Below are positions 1 to 11,640 of a DNA stretch of 64,000 nucleotides, piece after piece. Numbering within the stretch: the first letter of the stretch is position 1; each line of letters begins with the position of its first letter. This stretch comes from Phytophthora quininea. Lineage: Eukaryota; Oomycota; Peronosporomycetes; Peronosporales; Peronosporaceae. The stretch is taken from contig JAAVTG010000565.1 in NCBI GenBank assembly GCA_011947345.1, forward strand, positions 1 through 64,000, in the 5' to 3' direction. Below the pieces are notes generated by a model, which was not told the origin of the DNA, did no database searches, and worked only from the letters and a program-made list of their open reading frames with translations. The position numbers and the translations under genes are program-made.

Positions 1-1197
1 CGGGGCGAGGTGCCGTCTTGAGCAGGTAGCGTGTCAAATTGTAGCCGATCTGGCGCGTGCTGTCGTCGCCCACAGCTACGATGACCCAGCCAGCTAGAGA
101 CGGCTCCGGTGGTTCTGTCACGAAGATGGCGCTGATGGCTCGCGGGATCGCAGCGATGGCGCCGCCAGGCGACCGAGAGTTGCTGCCTGTGGACGCTCTT
201 CGTCTCCTGCTGCTGTACATGTGTCGGTCGTTGTTGTAGCTCTTGACGACACAGTCGCGACCGTCGAACGACGTCTCGATTTCGAGCCCCAACGCAGCGT
301 GCGGAAACTCCAGCTCCACCTCGTCCGGCAGCATTTCCACTGTCTTCTTTCGACCCTCTTGATCTGGTCGGCAACGAACAGATCGTAGCAGTGGGCCAGA
401 TATGCATCCGGCACCTCAGGTCTGGCTGAGCCGCCGTCTCCTCCCAGTCGATGGTAGTTGCGGATAAAGTCCACTTTCGTCATCTTAAACTTCCTGGACA
501 GTCGTGGGTTGTGTGCGTCCGTATTCAGCAGCAAAAGCGAGAAAGCCAACGTGTAGACGGCGTCCTCGGACGGACATTGCTGGCTGTCTGGGTTGCTCTC
601 GTAGTACGCCTTTGAGAACGCTTGGAGGATGCGGTCGATCTTCTGCGCCTCGCCAGGTAGTTCGAACCTCCCGAGAAACACCCGCAGCGCCACGTCGAAA
701 ACCACGCCCTGGAACTGGAAGCCCTTGGCGTACTCGTGCAGCACACTCAACGACCGAGCGTCAGGCTCTCCTAAAACCTGTCCAACCTGCAGGCAACAAA
801 CAGTAAGTATAAGACTGCATTCTATCGCCACCAATTGTCATTCAAGAGCACCATTCTTGGGTCGGTGTGTGGCATCTCGTGAAAGTACTCGGCGATCTCC
901 TTTGGTGTGGATGGACCTACAGTGCACAGTAAACAACGATATTAATAAATGAAACGTTTAACATACATAATATAATAAAAAGCAGCCTACTTTCCGGGTC
1001 CATGAGTCTTAGTATATGGACATGCTTGGGCCGCGGAGAGAACGTGGGTGTGGAGACGGCGCTGTCCGTTGAGGAGGCCGAGGACAGCCGCGTGAGAGCG
1101 ACCTGCAGAGCACCAGAGGGTTGTATATCCGACTATTCACTTGCACACGCACTGGGAGCAGCGGAACACGCACCTGCGCCTGCTCTTCCAAGCTCAT
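1..1197 (-). CDS. Sec7-domain ARF guanine-nucleotide exchange factor, partial at left edge
   Basis: The Sec7 domain catalyses GDP/GTP exchange on ARF GTPases at Golgi or endosomal membranes. Four exons can be read: 1174-1197 (MSLEEQAQ, first ATG), 991-1102, 852-916, and 786 to beyond the left edge. Joined, they give TPKEIAEYFHEMPHTDPRM then VGQVLGEPDARSL, the usual first helices of Sec7. The catalytic-loop block FELPGEAQKID follows, with the glutamate finger, and then LLLLNTDAHNPRL. These are diagnostic Sec7 motifs. The reading frame breaks near 351-361. There, one extra G after AAG would continue the protein as DQIKEGRKKTVEMLPDEVE, so a one-base deletion is likely. Sequence after the Sec7 domain (lysine/serine rich, then VTEPPEPSLAGWVIVAVGDD) has no recognised domain and leaves the window. 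A start upstream of 1197 cannot be excluded. The family is secure; the subfamily is not. Confidence 0.85.
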
Positions 1198-1239
1198 GGA
1201 GCTCCTCGTACCAGTCTGACTCAGAAATACACTTTTGAA

Positions 1240-4200
1240 ATGGCTTCATCAATTCAGTACATGGCTACATCCTACGAAACGACGCATTATCTTACGGACG
1301 TCGAAGATGCCTGCAGAGAGGGCGGATATGCGGCGTCCGAACCTGCCGAGAGGGTCCGTCGACGACCTGCAGCGAGGCACTGGCTGTGTGGAGCTGCTGA
1401 TGCAGTTGAGTCCCCCAGAGTGAGCGACAAAAGCCCAGCGCCTTTGTGGACGTTGCGTTCCACCCGCTCAAGCCCTGGGTGGCAGCTATCGAGCCCAAAG
1501 GCTGCGGAATTGCATGGGACTATGAAACAGGAGAGACTGTCACGAGTTCGACTTAGGAGAGTCTCAAGTCTTGGACGAGGAGGCCCCGCAGAGGAAGAAG
1601 CAGAGGGCGACGATGACTACAACCCTGCGGCGCCCAAGGGTATGATGAGCCGATCCACAGCGTCGCCGTCCTCTAGAGCTGTACAAGGAGCTGTGGCGGC
1701 TGGAGCCAACGCTGTCAATGCAGCCAAAGTGATCTTATCGCCTACGGGCTCCATTATTAAGACGAGGAAACGCACAACGCTCAGTATGCTCTTCTACGAC
1801 CACGAAGCGATTGCTTGTACGACGCAACTGCCAGGAGCACGGACTTGCTTTGATGAATGGCTCATCATTGTGACAAGAGTGCACATTGTCATCTGCGACC
1901 TTGGACAGAATGGAACGGTTGGTGTAGAAGTGTCTCGAATTCTGGGAGGTTTGAACAGGAAGCTGAAGAACTTGTTGGTTCCTTATTCGTAGGTGCACCA
2001 TCTCGACCCTGAGGATCTACATCGTGGATTGCCCACCAGTGTCGCCATCTTGCCGTCCGGACTCCTTGCGATCGGGTGCCAAGACGGAAAGATCCGCATT
2101 TGGAGCCCTTGGCAGTCAAAGACGGTTGGAACACTTGACTCAGGCTCTCAACGAGGTGTGTTGATGTCTATTTGTTTCCTTTGGAACAGTAAAATGTTCT
2201 AATGCTCATTTGGTATGATTTCAGATGTGCAGCAGCTTGTTCTGCTGACGACTGCGCCGATTGTCATCAAGCGGAGCGGGAGTGGCATTCTCCCAGGGCC
2301 TGATACGAGGCTTAGCACACAACTACACCACCTGGCCTGCACGACTCTCGACGGGCACGTGGTGACCTGGAGAGTGTCGCTCAATGCATCCAATGCCAGT
2401 TGCGAATGCATCAAGACGTTTGAGGTGGAGCTGAGAGACGTCCTTCGGTCGTTCGACACTGTCAACGGAGTGCACGAGCTCAAGTTCCATCCGTACCACG
2501 ACATTATGACCGCAGCCTGCCGCGATGGCACCGTCTTCTTCTTTGACGTCTCGCCAATGCTTGATAGCAACAAACCGTAGGTGATATTTACTCTGGGTGT
2601 GAATGCCACTGTTAACCTGCTCGTCCGCAGTCCTACGCTGACAGGACTTATCCCAAGCAGCAAGCTTCAGAGTATCATGGTCTTACCTGGAGTTCAAAAG
2701 GGCTGTTTTAGTGTCCTTTCCGTCTCTCCATTGAACTCAACGGTGAGGTTTAGTTGGAGTGTGTTTATTTGCATTGCTGGTATCTGATCGATCTGTACAT
2801 GCAGCTACTGGTCTCCGAGATAGGCGTCAAGGGTCGATACTGCGGCAAGGACAACGTGCCGACCATTTTCACAGAGTTCATTGCTAGAAACTCCCAGGAG
2901 TCTAAAGACCTTCGAGGATTCGTAACCCCGGTAAGTGCACTACCAAACTATCCCCGAGAGCTGTACTCATATGCTAAGCAACTCAGGTGCCACCGAAGCG
3001 GCTGAAATTAGCGTCACTCACTGGCAGTACTCGTCACGTTGGCGAGTTGTGCTGTCTTACCAACTATGGTCTTCTCGTTCTTCGAACCAATTGCATGGCA
3101 TCTCCCAAACCAATCTTTATTCCACGAGGCCCCCAGTCAGCGCCGGCGATCGGTTTCCCGTCCTTAATGATCATTGGGTTGCGTCTGCTAGGAGAGGACC
3201 CCGAGATGAAGCCTCAAATCCAAGTTGTGCAAAGTGGCGAAGACTCGCCTCCCTCAGTGGAGCGGCTTCGTGTTCCAGAACTGTATTACAGTCCATGGCA
3301 AACCGGATTTGTGGCTGCAATTGCTCCTGTTTCGGGGCACCTCGAGGTACCATCTTCTCGCGAATTATGAGAGATCGTCAATCGCTTACTTTGTTATTGG
3401 TAGGTTTTCCAACTGGGGTTGAAGCCTGTCCCGCCTAGGGCTATCGATATGGAAACGATCTTCGTGGCCCACGCCTTCGCTTTCGCTTGGCATCCTCTGC
3501 AGCCATTGTTTGCGGTTCTTGCGGTGCGTTAGCATTTGTTTCATGCGTATATTCTGTATCGTAAAATGACAGTTTGCTGTTTTGGCGACGAAAGCCCAAC
3601 AAAGAAATGTCCGGAAAGCTTGCTCGCTCGAACACAGCTTCCGCAATCGTGCCTACTAAGCGCAGGTTTTTCTTTGGCGGCAGTCGAGCTTCTGCTGCAA
3701 CAGCAAACGACGATATGGATGTTCGTCAACAACGAGCTGCCGCAAGAACGTTGACGTTGTCGATCTACAAAATCTCGGGGAGGATGCAGAAGTTGAGTTT
3801 GTCGAGACGGCTTTTACGAATGGCGACGATCATGTGCTTCACGTGTTTGCGGGGCCGCTGCTTGGCGTGGTGAAATACGTGTCGTCGGTTGACTACTCGG
3901 CTATTGTCGATACAGCGCCAATGGTCGGGAGGCGCTCTTGTGAAGCGGGCACGTGACAGCCCTGCTTCACTCAGTCGCGTCCAACGAGCGCAGTCGTTTA
4001 TGCTTGGTTTGAGCAACATGTCATCTCCAAAATGAGTGACCTAAGAATGACCATGATCTCTCCCTCGCAATCCCCAGCCGCGTCGCCAAAAGGTGCTACT
4101 ACGGAGACTGCAGATTCAGCGAGCGATCTCACAAAGACATTCTTGGAATTTTATGAATGGGGTCAATCGGAGTCCTTAGTGGATGGGGAATCAACAATCC

Positions 4201-5501
4201 GCAAGTTCAGTGGTGGTTTTGTGGTTGACTGTCCTCTCACGTTGGAATGGGACACCTCGACTCGAAATCTATGCGCGCTCGTGTATCCTAATTGCATCAA
4301 GATCTACCGCTTTAGTACGGTGAATGACACCAGTACCGACAAAGTCGAAGGCCCTTCAATGGAGTGTCTGCACGAGATCCCGACCCCATCGACCGCACTA
4401 TCGTTGCATTGGCTGCATCACACGCTGTTCTTCACGACCGAGGACGAGGTCAAGTGCTGCGTGATATCTCGCACACGGTGCTTTACGCTGGCACTCGCTT
4501 CGCGATGGGTGCTGAACGAAGCTTCGTGTGCTACTCAATTGAGCGATGACGACCTGAGTCAGTTTCCGAGGCCGCAGGTAAGGCATCTTTTGAGCCAAGT
4601 TCATTCACAGCTAAAGTGCCTCTCTTCTGTAGATTTTCCCTGCTGGAGCGACAACCATCCTGGGCGTCCGTGACGAGAAGCTTGTGCTGGGCGGTCCACT
4701 ACACGCCGTTCACATCTTGGATCTGTCGAATCGACTGCTTCAGTGTGCGATGCTGATAACGGCGGGAAGCATCGACCAGGCAGCAGACATCGCTCAGTCT
4801 CTCTGCCCGGACGCGACGCAGTGGCTTGGAGCTGTGTTCGAAGCTTTCGGTCACGCCAAGGTGGCTTTGCAGCGTCTTCCCAGTCTCTCGTTGCAATTGA
4901 AGATCAACATGTGCATTAAGCATGGCTTGACAGAGCCGCTATCACAGCTTATCAACGAACTCATTGCGAACGAGCAACGTGATTCGCCCAACTTGACGGT
5001 ATTGTGCGGAAGACAACGATATTTGAGAGTCCAGAGCTAAGTATTGTTTTCATTGCAGGGATCATCGCTTTTCCAGAGGTCTTGTATTGCGCTCAATCGC
5101 GGAGGGATGCGGACGTCGCTAACGCAGCTAGTTCCGACCCTGCTGGCGCGAAAACGGCCTAACGACGCCATCTTTGTGGCGTCGTTGGTGCAAAGTGACG
5201 AGGTAACTTGTGCAGTCGACTCCGCTATGACCCCAAAGAACTCACTGTGCGTTCCTGGTTTTAGCAATTGCTGCAAGCATACGGATCTGCCGAGGAGTGG
5301 GGTGCTGCGTTCAATGTTGCCAAAGCCAAGGAGGGTTCTAGTCGTGCTCCGTCATCGACGACACCGATTCAAGACTCAATCCTGCACAAGTGGAATGCCA
5401 CCGTGGCGAATCCCGCGTCAACGTGGCGAACGGTGCTTGAGAAGCAAGGCATACGACCGCCCGCGACATTGAAGCTCGTCGCACCGTCGAAGCGGATGTG
5501 A
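1240..5501 (+). CDS. WD40 plus alpha-solenoid protein, TTRAY2/TWD40-2-like (TSET coat subunit candidate)
   Basis: This is a multi-exon gene. The first propeller is visible in FVDVAFHPLKPWVAAIEP (from 1443), GLLAIGCQDGKIRIW (about 2061-2105) and HELKFHPYHDIMTAACRDG (about 2470-2527). Later segments are MMTTT-free linker sequence, CPLTLEWDTSTRNLCALVYP and LSLHWLHHTLFFTTEDE (4.2-4.45 kb), then helical repeats such as AMLITAGSIDQAADIAQSL (from 4747) and WGAAFNVAKAKEG (5.3 kb). The order (propeller, second propeller ending in a strand that opens with HW..., then solenoid) follows plant TWD40-2, a subunit of the TPLATE/TSET endocytic adaptor, as I recall that protein. Introns fit near 2577-2630, 2742-2805, 2931-2986, 4577-4631 and 5202-5265. 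Frame breaks occur near 1545, 1590, 1950, 3360, 3600 and 3770. The start is uncertain: an ATG at 1240 is open, but the first secure coding block begins at 1443. The stop is TGA at 5499-5501. Alternative: a coatomer-like WD40 protein of another complex. Confidence 0.6.
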
Positions 5502-5630
5502 AAGTGAACTCCAACTCGTCGCATTTCCATTTCAAAAGATAGTTGAGATCGAGAGATGATATCTTCATTACGTTGAAAGGTCGGTCGACAGCTCAACGGT
5601 TCGTACTCGCCGTGCTGAAGCTTATCCGCA
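5502..5630 (+). other. Spacer between the two TTRAY-like genes, with coding-like tract
   Basis: Between the apparent stop of the first gene and the ATG of the second lies an open tract (about 5553-5660). It reads DDIFITLKGRSTAQRFVLAV and continues in a frame joined to neither gene. It looks protein-coding. It could be the true C-terminus of the first gene after a missed base, a 5' exon of the second, or the bridge of a single fused gene. Confidence 0.4.
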
Positions 5631-8600
5631 ATGGTGTTGACGTTGGCCCCTCGGAAAGAGCCTCTGACGGTGATCGATGAACCACCTGTGGCTGGATATG
5701 GCGATCACGTCGTGGAACGAGTGGTGTTCCATCCGGTACGGCTTGGGGCACTATCGATCAATGCCTTCTTTGTTGTCTAACCGCTCCGTGTTTGCTTAGG
5801 GTCGTGGGAGTATTGTGTCCGTCAAGGGTGACACGCTAGAAGAGCTGGATGTCGTCACGGGAGCGTTGCTGTGCCACATCACGTTCGATCTGTTGACTAC
5901 AAGTAGCTTGGACGTGATTCTCCCAGCGGGTACTCGCTACGTGGTGGGGATGCTGCAAGGTCGATACCTGGTTGTCTGGGACTTGGACGATGCTGTTCTC
6001 CTGTCCACTTCCGATGTGGACAAAGTCCACAGCACTCGTCGAGTCACTGCACTCGCGACGTCAACGTGTGCTGATCGATGGCTCTTTTTCAGTGCTGAAG
6101 GCAGCAACAATGTCCGTGTCACTCGCGTCGACTACCCGGGTCCAGCACGTGAAATCCTTCGCAAAAGTTCGCTTCGAGGAGGGTCGGTGGTTAGTATCGC
6201 GTACTCGACTGAGTACCATTTGCTTAGCTCGGGCTGCAACGATGGCACAATCCAAGTGTGGAGTATTTTATCCGGGGAAGAAGTGGATCTCGGCGGCTCC
6301 AAGAAAGGAGAAGCTTCGGACTTTGCTACGCCACTCTTTGCGGTTCAATTGACGCCGTCACCTGTCATTCACATCACAATTGGAACGTGCGCGGGTTGCG
6401 GCAATAACGCAAGCAGCAGCAACTTGTTCCTGGCTGCTGCCTATCAAAATCGCCGCGTTGATGTCGTCGCAATGAACGGCCAAACACACACGTGTGTCGC
6501 CAGCACCACCTTGTAAGTGTGTAGTATTGTGCTTATCTCGTGGTGAAGTGTCTAATTGTTTCTGTTCTGTTAGGACACCGCCGCAAACGCCAGACTTCTC
6601 TCGATTGAGTGGTTCATTGACACTGACAATCCATCCGCAACTTCCAGTGCTGCTGGCGCATTGGTATTCGATTCGGAACGATATGAGTCCCGATGTCATC
6701 GCCGCGTGGGAGCTTGTTAATCCAGCTGGAAATACAGTGACAAGTCCTCGAGGCGGTGCAGGAGGAAACAACACTGGTGGAGGAACAATGACGGAGTGGT
6801 GGAAAATTGGCAGCGCTCCAGCACTGAGTAAAGTATCATATCAAGAGCTCGACAAGCGTTTAAGTATGGGTAGAGCTGCAGTTATTGCCACTAGTACCAG
6901 TCTGTGGCAGAATTCGCTGGCTGTCTATGCGAGCACTGCACAGCGTCGTGCATTTTCCTAGTGGACATCCAGCAGAATGATGCGCCAGAGTCGGAGATCA
7001 AGACGGTGGTCGCTCTGAGCACCACCATGCAGCTGACGTTATCGCAGTACCACGACTACCCGCCCAATCTCCCGTCGTCGCTTTACCAGGTCGGGGTCAA
7101 GTCCAGCGCCAAAGGTAACCCTGTTCTGAAACTTCAGCGCTTCTCGCAGTTATCAGGGCGGCTGACAGCATCGAGCGATCAACTTCCAGATTGGAAGAGT
7201 GAGAAGGAGTTTCATTGGTGCCATTTCAAGTGGTGGCCAATAATTATCAATCAGTTGTGTGCATCAAGCTGAGGGAGAAAGATGACGCTGCGGCTACCAA
7301 CGACGCCCGTCCAGCTTCTTTTTCCTTTGTGCTGCTGGATTTGGATCCAGTCACGGACACAGCGATGGCCGAAGTTGTCGTTAGTCCGGAAGACGAAGGC
7401 GGCGATGTTCCCTCAACTTCATTGCCAGCTATTGAGTTGAAACCTGGTACACTGCAACATGAAATCCGAGACGCCTGCTTCTGCATGCCGCCGTCCGATG
7501 ATAACCACGTGGGGACACCGCCCAGCGCCTCTGGGTATGTGCTTGCGACCCTTTCAATGGACGGCTATACAATTACCTTTCACACGAAACGCGACCCAAC
7601 CAACGAGGCTGGAGCAAGAGTAAAGCTGAATCACCCCATCAAGCGCGTCTTCGCGACGCCTCTAACGTTGCCTGCTACCTCGCAATTCCAGGCTGTTCTG
7701 GGTTGCAAGCTATTATATCTGCTTACCAGAAGGGCAGGGGCAAAGTGAGCGTTTGGTATTTGCCGATGATGGTTTGAGTAATTCACTGCCAGGATCCTAC
7801 ACGTGGGTATGCGAACCAAACGAGCGCGTCATCGACGTACAATGGAACTCTTCATCGTGTCCCCACCTAGGAAACAAGGACGAACAGCAGCTACAGATGC
7901 TAGCAGTTTTGACGACAACTCGTTTGGTAGCTCTTTCGTCTGAACTGCGTGAATTGCGTGCTTACGAACTAAAAGGTGAGCTCATGGGATCTCCGACGAG
8001 TTTGCTATGGGTGGCTCAAACGTTGTTGTACACCACTGCTGAGAAACAAGTGCGGTATATTACTCCTGTTGCCGAGCATTTGACAAACGATTCCAGTCGA
8101 CTTCTGTGCAGCATTGCGAACGACCTCGGCGGTCCCACAGGTTTTAGCTCTCCAAGCCTCCAGCTACTTTCGATCTGCGGCGATCGGTTGTGTTACTCAG
8201 TCTCAAATCCAATGACTCTGCAGTGTCGGCCCACGCTGCGGCCAGTGAGTGTTTGCGAGCCGCTCCTGCTTGGTTTTGCACGACCAAACGCTTCAGTACG
8301 ACGCGTTTTCGAGCGTGAGGCACTGGCGTTTGCAATGATGAACGATGACAGCGATCGCCCTGTGTGTTCCATCACGAACGCTGTGCTAGAAGTTGCCTAT
8401 CACACATTTGGTTGGAAGGATAAAGTTCTGAAGCTGTTGAAAGCTTTGCTTAGATCCCACGAGAAATCGTCAGGTACTGTGGGGACTACCGATGGGGTGC
8501 TCCAGCTGCTCCATCGTCGAACTACAGCAGAACTTCTGTGCTGTCTCGAGCAATTATGAGTTCGGTATTCCTTGACGCTCATCAATGGGAAGACTTTATA

Positions 8601-10406
8601 CGAGTGTTCCTCGCCCACGATCCTGCTCTCGAAGAATATGTGGTGAGTATTGAGTCCGATGGCGCTGCCAAATTACCATCACGGATGGGTCCTATTGCTC
8701 GACGCTTCCGAAGACTTGCCACCGTGTTCGAAAGCATTGGTCAACCTGACTGGGCCATGCGCTGCTTGGATTTGTCTGGAGACGATGAAGCACTTGCAAC
8801 GATGCTCCGCAAGGTTAGTTCTGGTCCCATGGAGTCGCTAGACACACTGCAAAAGTCCTGGACAAAGTTGAACCCGCCTTTGAGTGCGATTATGAAAGCG
8901 ACTGCTGGGCAAAGCCAAGAGCCTGGGCAACACCACGATGCATTCTTGACCCTTTGCTGCGAGACGTTGACACAGCCCATGCGCCGTGGACGTCTACTCA
9001 ACAGTGTCGCTCCGCTAGACCGCCTCGCTTTGTCAGTAGCACCGTCGGACAAGAAACAAACGCCTGAAGATGACAATACCGACACGACTCGTGCGGGTAC
9101 GCTGCCGTGGAAACGTTTGGCCCCTGAGGATTGCAGTGAATGGTTTGGCATCAAGAAGCACCTCGACTGGCAACCGCACAACCACGAGCAGTGAACTATT
9201 CATCTTCGCCCCTGATCTTTCTTCTGTAGGTGGTACGTTGCCTGGTGTTGATGCTAACTCTGCTGCCTTCGCTACTGCGACTCCATCAACGTCTTCAGAA
9301 GCAGCGGCAACTGCCAAGATGACCATCGGACCTTTCCAAGAGGAAGAAGATGCCGTGGTGGCGTATTGGCGGTTCGAAGAAGGTGCTGCTGACAAGCAAG
9401 ATAATGCGGATTCCTCATCGCCTGATGGCATCGACTGCTTGGACACGTCTAAGCGCGAGAACGCCTTGAAACTTGTCGGGAACAATGTCACTCTTGTTGA
9501 GTCCACAGCTCCTGTCGACCGAGGCGAACCTGGTCGTCTTGCGGAAGAGTTTGCCGTGCACTTCCCACCATCAGAGACTGCGTCGTCGTCGCTACTATCC
9601 AACGGCTGGGGGCGCATTGCCCCATTCGACCAGGTAGCACCCTCGATATTGGAACAACCTACGACGAGGACCCGTACCGCCGCGAGTTCACCTTCGAGGC
9701 CTGGATTCGAAACTACAAGTTGTCCGCTCGAGTGCAGCAAGCAATGGAAAATGGTGAGGAACCGCCAGCGCTGATGGCTGGCGGCTCCAGGCAACAATTG
9801 GTGGCTCGACAGCGAGTCGATAACCTTGATGACAGTGGGAAGATTGGGGACATCACGGCCCCATTGACCTGGGAGCTGGCGGTTGATGAAGACGATTTCT
9901 TGGTCTTCACGCTTGGCAGTCAACAGATTCGAGCCACGCAGAAAATTGAGCATTCTGGCAACCAAGGTTGGCGCCACGTCGCCTTCACGATGGACGTGTC
10001 GTCCCCTCAGCGTGCCGTCCTCAAACTCTACCTGGACGCTCGTTGCGTGGGTGAATCTCAAGCAACTCCAAGCAGCCAGACAGTGGCCAAACCGTCGCGT
10101 TTGTTGATAGGATGGCGACTGAAAGACTTCGAGATCACTGAAGTGCGGCTATGGGCGGTAGCGCGATCTGCCGAGCAACTGGGCGACATGCGAGAGAACT
10201 ACTTGGGACTGGCCGAGGCCAAGCGCAAGATGAAGATCGCCATCCACCAGCGCAATTGCACGTGCGAGAAGTGCACGTCGAGACGAGCTCAAACTGCCGC
10301 AGGCACAGGATCGGGTGCGCCGCGACTCGGCCTACCGCTCAGCACACCGTTGGCACCGCCATCCACTCGAAGCCGCCGCGTCGTCCCGCAAGCCAAACCG
10401 ACCTAG
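5631..10406 (+). CDS. WD40 plus alpha-solenoid protein, TTRAY1/TWD40-1-like, with C-terminal LamG-like domain
   Basis: The ATG at 5631 opens MVLTLAPRKEPLTVIDEPP. After a short intron (about 5736-5798) comes a propeller starting GRGSIVSVKGDTLEELDVV, with GMLQGRYLVVWDLDDAVLL and LLSSGCNDGTIQVWSILSG. A further intron lies at about 6515-6573. The second half contains KLNHPIKRVFATPL (7.63 kb), ERVIDVQWNSSS (7.82 kb), LLWVAQTLLYTTAEKQ (8.0 kb) and CEPLLLGFARPNASVRRVF (8.25 kb). A solenoid follows with RFRRLATVFESIGQPDWAM (8.7 kb). These blocks fall in the order I recall for plant TWD40-1, the other large WD40 subunit of TSET/TPLATE. From 9.33 kb the protein continues into a jelly-roll LamG-like region: VVAYWRFEEGAADKQ, EFTFEAWIRNYK, GWRHVAFTMDVSS, ITEVRLWAVARSAEQL. 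A C-x-C-x2-C cluster (CTCEKCTS) lies near the end. Frame breaks are seen near 6955, 7205, 7690, 8545, 9190 and 9690. The last roughly 80 bp lie inside the inverted repeat. Confidence 0.6.
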
Positions 10407-11037
10407 ATCAACCTCCAAGCGCCGCCAACGGACCCAGACACAAAAGTATCCGCCATGAACATGAATGAAAGACATCGAACCAAAGCAATTGTGTGTTGGC
10501 ATTGTTTGCCTGAACGCTTTCTCGGCCTTGGACACCTGCAGAGCGGTTGAGGTTGACGGTATGGAACTGGCTGAGCGTCGCGGCCGTGTCCGCTCGGCGG
10601 CGACGTTGGTTCGTAGCTCACTCATCGCGTGCGTACGAGCCCCACGCGGTGATAACGTGGCGCTGCTGCGGGTTTAAGCAATCGCGCGACGTGGCCATTG
10701 GTGGTCGTCGCTGACGCACGCGGCGTCCTCCACGGTTCAACTGTCTCTAGCTGCTTGAAACAGCAAGTAAAGTGGTTGACTGTCCGATTATCGCTAGCGG
10801 CTCCTACACGATGTTAAAGCACCTGTCGGACGCGGTTGAAGCAGACTGGAGCAAATCCGGTACGAAGCAGCAATCCAAGGCAACGAGTGTTGGCGCCCTG
10901 CTCGACGGGTACGATGCTATTCGCAGTGCGATATCAACAAGAACATGACTCCAGTCGTTTGAACGCAATGGTGTTGAGCTCTCATTCCGTCCAAAAACAT
11001 TTAAAAACTACTAGTACCTCTCTCGAGGTCTAACAAC
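10407..11037. other. Intergenic, convergent 3' flanks; no gene seen
   Basis: This 630-bp stretch separates the stop of the TTRAY1-like gene from the stop of the minus-strand WrbA gene. It lies wholly inside the inverted-repeat arm and recurs at 14811-15440. Only short open frames with no recognisable protein are present on either strand. Confidence 0.6.
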
Positions 11038-11640
11038 TTAGGCGGCCAGCTTCTTGGCGATCTCGGCGAACGACTTGCCCTGCGTCGTGGCCACCGTCAA
11101 CTCCAGCTTGGACGGCTGGCGAGAGCCGTCACCGTTGGCCAGGGTGCCGGCACCCCACGCCGAGCCGCCGTGGATCTCCTCCATGTTGGCCAGCTCCGGC
11201 GCGCGGTAACCCAGCGGCACGTACGTCATGCCCTGGTGGGCCAAAAACGTCAGCGCCGTGAAGGCCGTGGTCTCCTGACCGCCGCCCTGGCTGCCCGTGC
11301 TGAAGAAGATGCCGGCGGGCTTGCCCACCAGCGCACCCGACGCCCACAGAGCGCCGCACGAGTCGAAGAAGGCCTTCATCTGCGACGGCAGCGAGCCGAA
11401 GCGCGTCGGGAAGCCGAACAGGATGCCGTCCGCCTCCTTGAGCGTGTCCACCGTGGCGATCGGGTAGTCCTTCTTGGGGGCGGCGTGGATGGCCGTCAGG
11501 ATGCCCTCGGGCAGAGTCTCCTCCACCTGGTAGATCTCGGCCGTGACGCCGTCGACGGACTCGACGCCCTTCTTGACGGACTCAGCCATCGTGACGATGT
11601 GGTTGTAGCACGAGTAGTAGACGATCGCGATCTTGGCCAT
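11038..11640 (-). CDS. NAD(P)H:quinone oxidoreductase, WrbA type (copy 1)
   Basis: This is an intact 200-residue flavodoxin-fold protein, the usual WrbA length. It uses FMN to reduce quinones by two electrons in the cytosol, which limits radical formation. Visible features are the N-terminal FMN phosphate loop region (IVYYSCYNHIVTMAESVKKG), the substrate/FMN segments FGFPTRFGSLPSQMKAFFD and FFSTGSQGGGQETT, and YVPLGYRAPE followed by HGGSAWGAGT. The start is the ATG at 11638-11640 directly before AKIAIVYYS. The deduced protein is identical to that of copy 3 in the opposite arm of the inverted repeat and nearly identical to copy 4. Transcription runs leftward, toward the end of the TTRAY1-like gene. 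An initiator-like element lies about 60 bp upstream. The gene is sound; its physiological quinone is unknown. Confidence 0.95.
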   Translation of the reverse strand: MAKIAIVYYSCYNHIVTMAESVKKGVESVDGVTAEIYQVEETLPEGILTAIHAAPKKDYPIATVDTLKEADGILFGFPTRFGSLPSQMKAFFDSCGALWASGALVGKPAGIFFSTGSQGGGQETTAFTALTFLAHQGMTYVPLGYRAPELANMEEIHGGSAWGAGTLANGDGSRQPSKLELTVATTQGKSFAEIAKKLAA

